Both the position numbers and the translations under genes were made by a program. Source: Tubulanus polymorphus (Eukaryota; Nemertea; Palaeonemertea; Tubulaniformes; Tubulanidae). Taken from it: 64,000 nt of DNA. Positions 11,427 through 46,111 of the stretch are shown here, one piece after another (position 1 is the stretch's first letter; every line of letters starts with the position of its first letter). The notes below the pieces were generated by a model, which was not told where the DNA came from, did not search any database, and worked only from the letters and a program-made list of their open reading frames with translations. The DNA lies in assembly GCF_964204645.1 (NCBI RefSeq), contig NC_134026.1:23206650-23270649 (forward strand). Reading direction: 5' to 3'.

Positions 11427-12521
11427 ATGGATATAGTGAGAAACTCTTCTACAGGCCATTATCAGCTAAGTTCAGTAATGAAAACTTTCCTTATTAACTT
11501 CAATCTGATCTACCCGCCACCGTTCATCATCGTCGGTCTGCTAGGAAACACCGCTCTATCGATTGTGATGCGATATCCGGTCGGGCCGAAGCGAAAATCG
11601 TTCGGATTTTACATGGAAGTCCTTGCCGTGTTAGGATTGGTAGATATGTTACTATTCATTCTCTCATGGACTGATAACAATTTCGATGGTCTAACGACAA
11701 TCCTCTCGGAATACTATTGGTGTAAAGGGATCGGGTTGGTACGCAATTGGTTTTTTGGAACGTACACTTGTACCATTACCATTTTGTCTTTTGATCGTTT
11801 ATTGGCCGTGCGTTATCACCTATTAGCGTCAGTTTGGTGTAGTCGAAAACGAGCTAAGAAAATCGTGATTATAATCATTATTCTCGTTGGATTATGGAAC
11901 ACGCATCACATATGGTCATCGAGCGGCGTAAAAGTTCCTGGAATTATATCGGACGGTGAAGATATCCAGTGCTCTCGGTCGGTGGTTCGAAAACTCGTTC
12001 TTGCCATAACGTCGATCGAATTTATTCTATTCTTTATATTGCCACTTTCGTCAGTATGGGTTTGCAATTCGTTAATTATTCTGACTATCAGGGCATCAAA
12101 AGAAGGTCCATATTTAGGTAAAAAGATACAAGACAGGCGAAAGGATAGCGTGATAACAACCCGTGCTGAGTTAATCGTCACATCCACGTATACAATACTT
12201 ATGATACCATTCCATTTGCACTTTGCTCTGATGCAGTTTCTTGACTACCCCAGGTGGGATGTTGTGTACATTGCAAACTTACATATTCATCGGATCCTTA
12301 TGACATGTTACCATAGTATCTTGACACTGCCATTTTTGTTGTACGTGGCAGTCAGTGGGAGGAGATTCATTAACGATGCCAAGTTAATCTTATTCGGCTG
12401 TCGACAATTGACGCCGGAAGAAATGGGCAAACGAGAGTCCACAGCTAGTATTAGCACCACTATTGGTGCCAGGCTCAGTCTGGACATACGCAATTTTAAT
12501 CTTGACGATATTCAGCACTAA
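11427..12521 (+). CDS. Class A GPCR, peptide-receptor-like
   Basis: Intronless 364-aa seven-helix receptor. Helix 1 has GLLGNTALSIV with the conserved GN, and helix 3 ends in SFDRLLAVRYHL, a DRY variant (DRL). Helix 6 has a proline (MIPFHLHF) and helix 7 ends in LPFLLYVAVSGRRF, without a normal NPxxY. An N-linked site (NSS) lies near the N-terminus. ECL1 contains W-C and ECL2 contains Cys. Layout recalls the expanded invertebrate FMRFamide-receptor-like group, but I cannot assign a ligand. The ATG at 11427 is preferred over upstream in-frame non-ATG codons. An AATAAA at about 12726 could terminate it. Confidence 0.87.
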   Translation: MDIVRNSSTGHYQLSSVMKTFLINFNLIYPPPFIIVGLLGNTALSIVMRYPVGPKRKSFGFYMEVLAVLGLVDMLLFILSWTDNNFDGLTTILSEYYWCKGIGLVRNWFFGTYTCTITILSFDRLLAVRYHLLASVWCSRKRAKKIVIIIIILVGLWNTHHIWSSSGVKVPGIISDGEDIQCSRSVVRKLVLAITSIEFILFFILPLSSVWVCNSLIILTIRASKEGPYLGKKIQDRRKDSVITTRAELIVTSTYTILMIPFHLHFALMQFLDYPRWDVVYIANLHIHRILMTCYHSILTLPFLLYVAVSGRRFINDAKLILFGCRQLTPEEMGKRESTASISTTIGARLSLDIRNFNLDDIQH

Positions 12522-12892
12522 CTTTGTCCATTTGTATATGGCCACCTATCAATATCTATTGAATTTCATAAATGAAAATAAAAATGGGACATCAGTTCAC
12601 CCATAAACCCTTTTTGCGTTATTGTACAGGTGCTTCTTATCTATTGAATTGTATATGTACTTGAAAGATTCAAATACGTGTTCCGCGTGCTATTGTTATG
12701 AGCATTAAAACATTGTGAATTGTTGCAAATAAAATGGAGTATTTCAACATTTTTTGACTCACAATTGTTATCATATTTTGATAGTTAGTATATTGGATAA
12801 TAATGGTACACCTGATATCCATGGTGGGTCTGGCAGTCAACGACGGAGTTGCACGTTAGCGACTCTTGTTATTCCACGTATAAAGGTTGCTG

Positions 12893-13707
12893 ATGGCTGA
12901 AGGATATCGTTGGGCAAATGGAGAACCTGCAGAAGCCAAACACATGGAATTACATCTTATAAGGTTTCGCCAGAATAGACGAAAAACACGAATTATTGCT
13001 TCCGTATCCGGATCCTTTGCTGGTTTTGCCATGGTAAGATATGGATGGGAGTATGTTATATTGCCATTTTCTGGACACGAAATCGAAAGCAATCGATATA
13101 TGTCTATCACTAGGTAGCAAAGATAACTGCTCACTGTTCCAAACATGTATACAAATCATATGATAAGAAGACACGAAAACGACTTGTAATAGAAATGTGA
13201 TGATCTATTATAAACTGAAACTCAACAGTTTTTACATTTCAGATGTCATTATGTGAGCTGTCTTTATCCGAGGAGACCAATGAAGTACCCCATATTGAAG
13301 TGTTTTTAGTTGCATTTGCCGTGTGTGTGACTTTAGTTGTTTTAGTGCACACATTCGCGTTCTTCATAAGCGCTTATGTCATGCCCAAAATGGCCTCTTC
13401 GTACAAAACTGACCGACGAATTATGCAACAGATTCAAGGTTACATCGATTTTGCATGGATTCTATCGGCCGGTGTGGGGGTATTGTTGTTTTTTGTAACG
13501 GTCGGCGTCCACGCTTGGATTAAATTTCTCCCATTCAATAGCTTCGCAGCCGCGTTGATTTCGGTTTGCATAGTTATACCGTTTACCATTTGTGCTATAA
13601 TTTTTGCGGTTATTTACCACAATTCAACAGTTGACTTATATGGAAATGAATTCGACAAGATACCACCACCGACGTATGAGCTTCGGAACATATCACTTGT
13701 TGAATAG
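12893..13707 (+). CDS. Divergent Orai-like calcium release-activated channel subunit
   Basis: Two exons, 12893-13033 and 13243-13707, give 201 aa. Orai forms the plasma-membrane calcium pore opened by STIM. TM1 carries the GFAM segment followed by a glutamate in the MSLCELS stretch, aligning with the Orai selectivity-filter Glu. TM3 ends WIKFLP, a strong Orai signature, and TM2 has VHTFAFFISAYVMP, also Orai-like. Oddities: the TM3 glutamate of canonical Orai is a threonine here (FFVTVGVHAW). The C-tail of about 35 residues lacks the usual coiled-coil STIM-binding helix and instead contains PPPTYEL, a PPxY motif. Canonical family members are near 250-300 aa. AATAAA at 13775-13780 supports the end. 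It may be a paralog rather than the main Orai. Confidence 0.85.
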
Positions 13708-13774
13708 GGAAGGAGGCAACGCCGGGATTAATGGCCGCCATTGAATGATCAAAAGATCAATCGTATCACGCTTC

Positions 13775-13780
13775 AATAAA
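13775..13780 (+). terminator. Poly(A) signal of the Orai-like gene
   Basis: Canonical AATAAA about 70 nt after the stop codon. Confidence 0.7.
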
Positions 13781-15310
13781 GTTAGATGATCGAATACAAG
13801 AGTTATATACGGCATTTATGAAATTTAAAGGAATATCTTTTTTCTTCACTAACACACTTACTCACAGAGTCAACCCGGCAACTCAAGTACATGCAGTAGG
13901 CCTATACTTTCTTAGTGATAGGCTACTGTGGCGCAACCCCATATCGCGGACGCAAGAAAGTTCTATTAAAAGTGGCTTAAACGTATCTTGAAAATAGATT
14001 CCGGCTTTTAATAAAGCCCGAGCGTCTATTAGATCACATATTTTTAATAAAACGGTTTGGTGAACGCGTTATGTTAGTCGCATGCCACACAGTAGGAATA
14101 AGGCCTATCTATGCCAAAAACGGTACGAATTATAACGCTCCAACTAGACAAAGGGTATTAACAATTAATTGGAAAAACAGAAGATGAAAGCATTTTAAAA
14201 CATATCTCACGTTATTTACAATTTGTACACTATTTGAGGGGTTTATACACATCTAGACCTATTTTGATAGATTTAACCAGATTTAAAGTTTGGATTTTCA
14301 CATCGTTCCTTTCACATCGTTAAATTTTCTCGGAATTCGGTAAGAAGTTAAAATCAAAAATAAAAAGTTGTTCATCGTCTAAAACGTTGCAGGTGGGGCA
14401 TAATCTATCGATTCTTGGTAAATGAACACGCCCACTTGAAAGTTGAGGCGAATTTAACACATCAAATCAAATTTGATTTTAAGTAAAATCGTTTTTAGTG
14501 TCATAATCAAATTTGGTTTGGTCTAATTTTTGAATATAAACACGGCATCAAATTCAAATCGATTTGTCGAATCAAATCACCCTCGGAGGTGATTTGATAT
14601 GATTTGAAGATGTTCGACTCACAAATTTGTTTCGAAAAACTGATATAAATGTCAAAACTGAAAGAGAAACCTGAATAACTCATGACGAGAGAAATCCCAC
14701 AAATAACGAAGCCGAGATTGAAAAATTCTATACTATATTTCAGTACACCTGATGTAGAATTTTTCAATCTTGGCTTCGTAATTGTGGGATTTCTCTCGTC
14801 ATCATCATACACGGATGTGTATCTTCTCGTCTGAATAACTCATTCATAGGAAATAATCTTTACAAAGTGGGACCGTATTTTCTAGTCAGCCGTTTGGAGC
14901 AAGGCGTCAAATTTATCCTGTTGTGTAAACCTTATTCGATTTGATCACACGTGACTAGCAAATTATGATTAGGATGAAATCAAATTGACAAGACTAAATT
15001 CGCCTTTGGAAGAAGTCCGGCGTCGCCCGGCACTACTGGGAACTTGGTTAATATAGTTTTCAAATTTGATATCCTTCTTATATTGCCCAAAATTAATATA
15101 GGCCTATAACGGATTATTATTCAACTTAAAATCTGTCTTTGATTCACATGCGAGCACAGTGGGGTGTCAACTGCCGATTCTGCCGCCCCATTTACTCCAG
15201 TGACCGATTCCAGATCCGGCGGTGGTTATAGTTACGCCCGATTTGAGGCCGTCGCCGAAGACGGATATTAGGGACTACCAACCTGGGTTTTCATTTCCGT
15301 ATTTTGGAAT
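13781..15310. other. Repeat-rich intergenic region upstream of LMF1
   Basis: Contains runs of ATCAAATCAAATTTGATT-type sequence around 14460-14620 and 14930-15000, an AGGCGAATTTA inverted pair at about 14451 and 14990 that could be ends of a roughly 550-bp element, and the hairpin at 14684-14800. No coding evidence. Confidence 0.55.
14684..14800. repeat. Long palindrome related to Penelope element ends
   Basis: Arms 14684-14731 and 14755-14800 are almost perfectly complementary over about 46 bp. The right arm reads ATTGTGGGATTTCTCTCGTC and continues ATCATCATACACGGAT, closely resembling the sequence at the right end of the Penelope remnant (ATTGTGGGATTCTCTCCTC and then ACACGGAT near 1649-1684). 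I infer two abutting inverted Penelope termini. Confidence 0.6.
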
Positions 15311-18300
15311 ATGTCTCAGATTCGGCGTCGAAATATTCCTAATCAAAGCACTGAGGACAGACAAAATCAAGAAAATGACGAGCGAGAATATGTATTAGAG
15401 CGTACAAATTGCTCTGTTACTATTGAGAGTGGTTCATACTGGTTAACAAGGATCGTGTTTCTTCGATCACTTTCGTTCATATACTGTAAGATTTTTTACT
15501 TCCGGGTTGCTTTTTCCAGCAGGGTTTTGTTTAGTTTTGCCTGTTTGGGACATTTTTCATCATTAACCTTGTAACCTTGTTTCTAATAATGCTGAGGTTT
15601 TGCTGATTTAATCCCACCCTGTATATTATATCATAGAACTAATACTTTCGTCGATGGTCATTTGACTGCAATAGAATATGTCTCACCTGGGGGCTATTAT
15701 GGTACTATTTTGTATATTAGTCTAACTTTACTACCATTTTTTTACAGTTATCGCATTTCTAGTTGGACTTCATCAGAACAAACAGTTGATTGGCAAAAAT
15801 GGCCTGCTTCCTGCTGACACTTACCTCGAAAACATTAAATCAAGAGAAGGGTTGCCTTGGAAATCATTTGCAACTGTCCCAACTCTAATGTGGTTTGTTG
15901 ATTATAGAAACCACCTGGACTGGTGGCTGGATGGTTTTGCTTACAGTGGGCTAGCACTATCAGCATTTGTATTTTGGAATGGTGGAGCAAATATTATCAT
16001 CATGTTATGTTTATGGATTCTATACCACACTATAGCTAATGTTGGACAGAGATGGTAAGGGATAGGCCTATAGCCGATTTTCAAAGCTAAGTTTACATAT
16101 TTTTCGGTTCAGTTTTGATTTAACTCTTCATTATTGATTATCAAATGTTAATTTTCTTTTGTAATTAGGTATGGTTTTGGCTGGGAAAGTCAACTTCTAG
16201 AGACAGGATTTTTGGCAGCTTTCTTTTGTCCCCTGTTCAGTGTGAAACGAATACCAAAACTAACGCCGCCACCCTGGGTGGTATTATGGGGTTTCAGGTG
16301 GTTGATATTTAGGATAATGTTAGGTGCTGTAAGTGGTCCTAATTTTTAAAAAATCATTTTACAACAATTCTAATACATTCTTTGCTTCACTTGCGCTTAT
16401 TCTAAAGATTTGAATTCCTCCTTTATTATCTACATAATTGTTGATTTCAGGGCTTGATAAAGATTAGAGGTGATAAATGCTGGAGAGATCTAACATGTAT
16501 GAACTATCATTATGAGGTACATTTAATTTTCAAAAACTTTGTTCGTTCAGAACTTAATCTGCTTTTATGCAATGTAAGAGTTTGACCATACTTTATGAAA
16601 TTTTTCTATTTGAGATTAAGAACTTATAAGAGTTTGTTCTTGACATCAGAATATTAATGTTTTTGGACTAGAAGGTTTTAAACATGATTTTTAGCCCACT
16701 TAGTTCCTGCGAGCTATTGCATTTACTTTTCATCCTTCTGTTCGTTCACTCCCCCATTCATAGTAACAATCCAGTTTGGAGGCGCGGATCCAGGATTTTT
16801 TCCAGGAGGGGGTTCATAAAAAATGTTAATGTTCAACTGCTGACAAAAATCTCTAATGATAGGGGGCCTCTTTCCGCCCACTTTGTCTTGAGTACATTCC
16901 TTTAAGAAAACAATTAAACATTTTATTTGGTTACTGAGCAGGTGGGCACGACCCCTGAAACCCTCCCTCTGGATCCGCGCCTGGTTTTTTGGGAAGTTTT
17001 GAAGACGCTTCAATTGATATTTAGTTTATGAGTGGATCTACCCTAGACACATCTGCCAAAACCTAGTAGAATAAATCCCACATTAATTCATTTCAGACTC
17101 AACCGGTTCCCAACCCGATGGCTTACTTCATGCATCAAGAACCCGAAGCTATGCATAAGTTTGAGACATTGTCGAACCACTTTGTGGAACTTATTGCTCC
17201 ATTTCTGCTTCTCATTCCAATACGTCCATTGATGATTACTGGAGGTCTTATACAGATTCTATTTCAAGTAAATATATTGTTTTCCAACAAGTCAGGATTG
17301 CGGTAATCTCTGTCTACGGTAACTTGGATATGCATAACTCTGAATAAAGATATTTCTTAAAAATTCAGACTTCTTTGCACTCTATATGATATTGCGTTCC
17401 AAATTTGTTGAGGTGTTCTATCAGAGGAGGGAAAAGTTATCTGTACCTTTGTGACTTAGGCCCTATTTGTTTTTTTCTATCTCTAGGCTGTACTTATAAT
17501 AAGTGGTAATCTCAGTTTTCTGAACTGGTTGACAATTCTGCCAAGTATTTGCAGCATTGATGATCGGTTTCTCGCCATTTTCTTCTCTCAAAAACCTGGA
17601 GGAACAAAGTGGCAGGTTTCTCAGCTGCAACGTGAAGCTAAAGTAGGGAAAAGAAAAACGTGGGGTACGAAGTCTAAACTAATTTCCTTTGACTGTATTC
17701 AGAATATGACTAATTGAGTTATTTCTTTCTAACTTATCAGTGATTTGTCTGTTTTTAGGTCAATATGTTCGCAGTTCATTCCATCTTGCTTTGGCAGCTA
17801 TGATAGGATATCTTAGTTTACCAGTTGTTCAAAATTTGTTGTCTCAAAAACAGCTAATGAATACCTCTTTTGAGCCACTCAGAATTGTCAACACCTATGG
17901 AGCATTCGGAAGGTAGAGAAGACCTCTTATTTAGTGAAGGTTTTTAAAGATTTTTTTCTTATAACCTACTTCCTTTCACTGGAAATCTTCTTTGTATTTG
18001 CAGTATTACTAAAGAACGCACAGAGATAATATTTCAAGGTACATATGATGATCCAGGTGACCCATCAGCCCGCTGGCTGGACTATGAATTCAAGTGTAAA
18101 CCCGGGAATGTGTATCGCCGTCCATGTCTCATTTCTCCTTATCATTATCGTCTCGATTGGCTCATGTGGTTTGCTGCTTTTCAGGTAATTTGATATTACC
18201 ATATACACATCTCTAAAAGATAATTGGCGTCTAATATTTACACAGAAATGTATGAACTTATTCCTCTTTCTTTTTTTTCGATTTCAGAATTATCAGTATA

Positions 18301-18665
18301 ATCCATGGTTAGTGCATTTAGCAGCTAAGTTATTGGCTAACGATCCCGGTGCGACATCACTCATATCTCATAATCCTTTTATCGATAAAAAGCCTCCAAG
18401 GTAATTGTGTAAGCAGAGTACGACTAAAAATCACGGGTTTGACTACAATTAAAAAAATGAACGATTCCTATTTCTGGTTCCTTTCAGGTTTATCAGAGCT
18501 CAGCATTTTCGTTACACCTGGGCAAAATTTTACAGCAAAGCAGCTAGCAAAGGACAGTGGTGGAAACGGAAGTATATCGGGGAATATCTGCCAGCAATTT
18601 CATTGGATAGTCTTAAACAATTCCTTCGTCAAATGGGATGGCCAGTTCCAAGACTTCCCAAATAA
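15311..18665 (+). CDS. LMF1: Lipase maturation factor 1
   Basis: ER multi-pass membrane chaperone needed for folding of dimeric lipases such as lipoprotein lipase. Ten exons: 15311-15485, 15748-16054, 16169-16328, 16451-16516, 17097-17267, 17487-17664, 17759-17912, 18004-18184, 18288-18400, 18488-18665; 560 aa, like vertebrate LMF1. Diagnostic stretches: QNKQLIGKNGLLP, WESQLLETGFLA, LWGFRWLIFRIMLGAGLIKI, RGDKCWRDLTCM, FETLSNHFVEL, SGNLSFLNWLT, VNTYGAFGSITKER, CLISPYHYRLDWLMWFAAFQ. Conservation is high enough to favour LMF1 over LMF2. All phases join. The N-terminus before SYWLTRIVFLR is a polar, charged cytosolic stretch. It is tail to tail with SVEP1. Confidence 0.95.
16780..16982. mobile_element. 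Inverted-repeat MITE in LMF1 intron 4
   Basis: Ends AGGCGCGGATCCAG and its complement CTGGATCCGCGCCT, continuing with GGAGGG-rich subterminal sequence, define a roughly 203-bp non-coding element. A degenerate GAGGCGGATCTAGGA near 42064 may be a relic of a related family. I could not identify a clear target-site duplication. Confidence 0.7.
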
Positions 18666-18666
18666 A
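18661..18666 (+). terminator. Poly(A) signal overlapping the LMF1 stop codon
   Basis: AATAAA is formed by the last lysine codon, the TAA stop and one following base. If used, cleavage would leave a 3' UTR of only about 15-25 nt. No other strong signal lies before the MITE at 18752, so it may be functional. Confidence 0.4.
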
Positions 18667-18751
18667 GATTATCTGTAGCTTTTATTCTTCAATTTATGGG
18701 GATTTTGATTTTCAATTTATTTTCACTGTTCTTTGTCGAAATAAGTCGTCT

Positions 18752-18909
18752 GGGATCATTCATTTATTACGTACGCATTAGGGGAGGGAGGAAGAGTATG
18801 TGCAAGTGCGTACTGTAATGCTTAATGTATATGAAAAAATGGCCGATTTTGTGTGCAAGGGGGGTTGAAAAAGTCAAATTTTATGCGTACGTAATAAATT
18901 AATGATCCC
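18752..18909 (-). mobile_element. 158-bp MITE, copy 2
   Basis: Same family and same length as 5207-5364 but in reverse orientation. Termini are GGGATCATTCATTTATTACG and complement, flanked by TCT on both sides. The different flanks (ATA versus TCT) support genuine 3-bp target duplications. Confidence 0.85.
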
Positions 18910-19772
18910 TCTGTATTCTAACTTGCATGCCCTCATGTGTCAAACATTTTTCAACGTATGTATTTTGTAGTAATTTATGAATGTAGATTTCTGTTTGTGA
19001 GATACATTATCAAGTATTAAATGTACACTTTATTCACTAATAGGCTTTTCAAATCAACGAAAATTGAGCGCATTTTGCAAAATAAATAATGTTGCTATGA
19101 TTCATTTCTTTGACTGATTCATTTGTTTCAAGGCTTCCAATCAGTCCCGCTCCAGCCGTATTATGAGCACAGGAAATGTATCTTATTCTCTCGTAAGTAA
19201 AGAAGACTCTTATCCGCTTAGAAACGTCCAAACCATGTACATGTGAAATCTTTTGGTTAGTCTTACCAGATGGTAATTGGGGCAACCGTTTCGGCTATTT
19301 CCATTGAAAATTTCGAAACATTTTCCACATGAAAATTTATTTACAAGCGTATGTGTAAAACGTACAATTTTTTTTTATAGTAATTCAAAACCATGATATA
19401 TAGATTTAAATATGTGCGCACAAAAGTTAATACAAGTCACATTAATATTGTTCTCAACCCCAACCGTAGCATCATATCCCCTTAAAAATGTATCTAAAAT
19501 CTATCCGAAGTCAGTTCTTAGTCATCTCTGTATTGGTCCTCCAAACCTAATAAATGCTAGCTTAAACCGCATTCCAGCAGTACATCACATTCTTCAACCA
19601 AGTTCACTGGTTGTATTAAGTAGGTACGTTTATTCCGGGCACATCTTCAGCCACGTGGATAATGTGAACGCCTCCTGGAAAATGGAAAATGCATCATTTG
19701 CGCTTGTTCTAAAGTGAATGAACCGCATTCGACAGAAAAGCTTCAATTTCTGTGTCCATTTGATATGTAAAT

Positions 19773-44109
<24,337 letters not shown>

Positions 44110-44138
44110 TTCGAACCCGCGAAGACCATGTCAGCGCA

Positions 44139-44146
44139 TTTTATAA
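44139..44146 (-). promoter_or_regulatory. Possible TATA box of SVEP1
   Basis: TATAAAA on the minus strand about 30 bp upstream of the ATG at 44109. If used, the 5' UTR would be only a few bases, so another upstream exon is possible. Confidence 0.3.
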
Positions 44147-46111
44147 CGATGTGATGGCAGGTGTACAGTTTTATCCGCAGTGTAACTCGGAGTTTGCCAG
44201 GATCGACCGCCGCCGCCGCGTTGTTTTTGTTGTTGCTTTAATATCGCATCGTCTGCGCGAAGCGTTGGTTTATATGAACATCAACAGTTGATGAAGTTTG
44301 TTACCGCGCATGATGCTAATAGTGAGAATGGCGATAACCGCATCCGCAGCAGAATCAAGCTCCCGAGATTGACAGAATAGCAAAGAAACGCTGCGCGACG
44401 TACGCACGTAACGCGGCCGTCGCCTGGGAGGACAAAAAACGTGTCATCGTACAAACCTAGAGTTGCCCGGTTTAAATAACCGGTGACCGAATTAGTCGTA
44501 TATAGGACGAACGACGACAATAAATGATAGCATCAGAATGCCTTAAAAAGTTACCCAATTATCATTAGTATGAATCCTTTACACTTTTCTAGACCTACAT
44601 GCATTCGTGCTGAAGGGGATTCGAGGAACTATGTTTTTACAGATACATATATGATATGATATTTCGACCGCAGTTTTCCAAGAATAAAAATGATAACGAA
44701 TGCACATTGATGAATTATTTTATGCGCGTGCCTGCGCACATTTCAGCATTTCCGGGACGTTTTCATTTCAGGTTTTTTCTGGTTTTAACCGAGTTTTGAA
44801 AGTTAGTGAATTAGTTATCAGCCGAGGTGATGCTGACTTATACAGGATATTCAGTATGTAATGGGGCATTTTAATCCCGATGGTACCTATCCAAACATTA
44901 TGAGGTAGAGGCATAAAGTGGTCTGGATACGAGTTGTATATCACACGATGAATGTATAGAGATAAAGGAGATATAATTAGTTTTTACACAACTTACGTCC
45001 ATTTGAATTACATAGTATGGTCATTTTATAATTCATTTTCTTTGTGTCCTTGCAAGCCCAAAGTAAAGAAATAAAGCATTTACAATTTTTTTTAAATCTA
45101 TTTTTTTTTACTTATTTCCATAGTATGAGTTCGTTTTTTCTAAGAGCCTTTGTAGAAAAAAAGTGACGTTTTGACAGGCAGTTAAAGAAGAGGAATAAAG
45201 TAAAGCGAAAATTATGTGAAAATTGAAATAACAACATGACTTACGATAAAGCCGTCTATTCTTATGTGAAGATTTATATAGATTTATTGCCCCAGTCGTT
45301 TTGACAGTTTAACGATTTGCCTTTGAATTCATGTGTCATTGTTAAAACACGCAGTAATTTAATATCACTTTCATTGGCAGCGTCATTTTACAAAGCATTT
45401 TGAGCACTGACATTAATAGCGCTAACCTCATTTTTATGTTTTAGTGTAAGTAAATTCTTTACCAAATTTATAAAGCTCTTCTTCGCAATTTGAAGATAAA
45501 ACATTTAGAAATTCTTTTTATAATAGAAGCTCCTCACTCTCTTCTCTCTCCATACAACTCACAAGAATTGATGAAATAATATCTCGTTTTTTATTCCTTA
45601 ACAAATTCGAGTATAGAAACACTTACACAATTTCAGCAAGGCCCAATGTTTATCGTAGGCGAACCACTAGTTTAACGTGGTATAATGATCTTATCATTTT
45701 TAAAGAACATTCCATAAATTCAGCAGGTAATCGGTTGGTGTGTAAGTTATACATCCATAGATATTCGAGGCTACTAAGTGCACTGGAATAGGTGTCGTGT
45801 CAGAATGTTCTGGCCAAGGTTTTTATAAAGAAGAAGATACGATGTGTAAATGAGCTACCAACGTAGAGAGGATGCTTATTAATTTGCGCGAAACGCAACA
45901 GTCTTTCAGTCTTTTAGGCAAATCAGTACAGTTTGTCTAGAATTTAGAACAACCCTGTGGTATGACGTGCATCCTATATATATATGTACATAATAATAAA
46001 ATACTACGAATCAAATTTCCATGGACAAAATTAATTCATTCATATTTATACAAAAGATATACATAGCACCATTACTGTTGAATTATACACAAATTGTTGC
46101 CTAAGAAACCC
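44147..46111. other. Intergenic region between SVEP1 and the AANAT-like gene
   Basis: About 2 kb holding the SVEP1 upstream region and the 3' UTR of the AANAT-like gene. A minus-strand frame at 44281-44520 has no domain and no splice partner. The rest is AT-rich with no repeat or RNA that I can recognise. Confidence 0.6.

Noticed and set aside
16684-17013. Frames on both strands in LMF1 intron 4
   Set aside because: They lie within the inverted-repeat MITE.
19049-19285. Minus-strand frame ending near a GTAAGA donor, possible extra SVEP1 3' exon
   Set aside because: No EGF or other module and no convincing acceptor; SVEP1 already reaches a stop at 19773.
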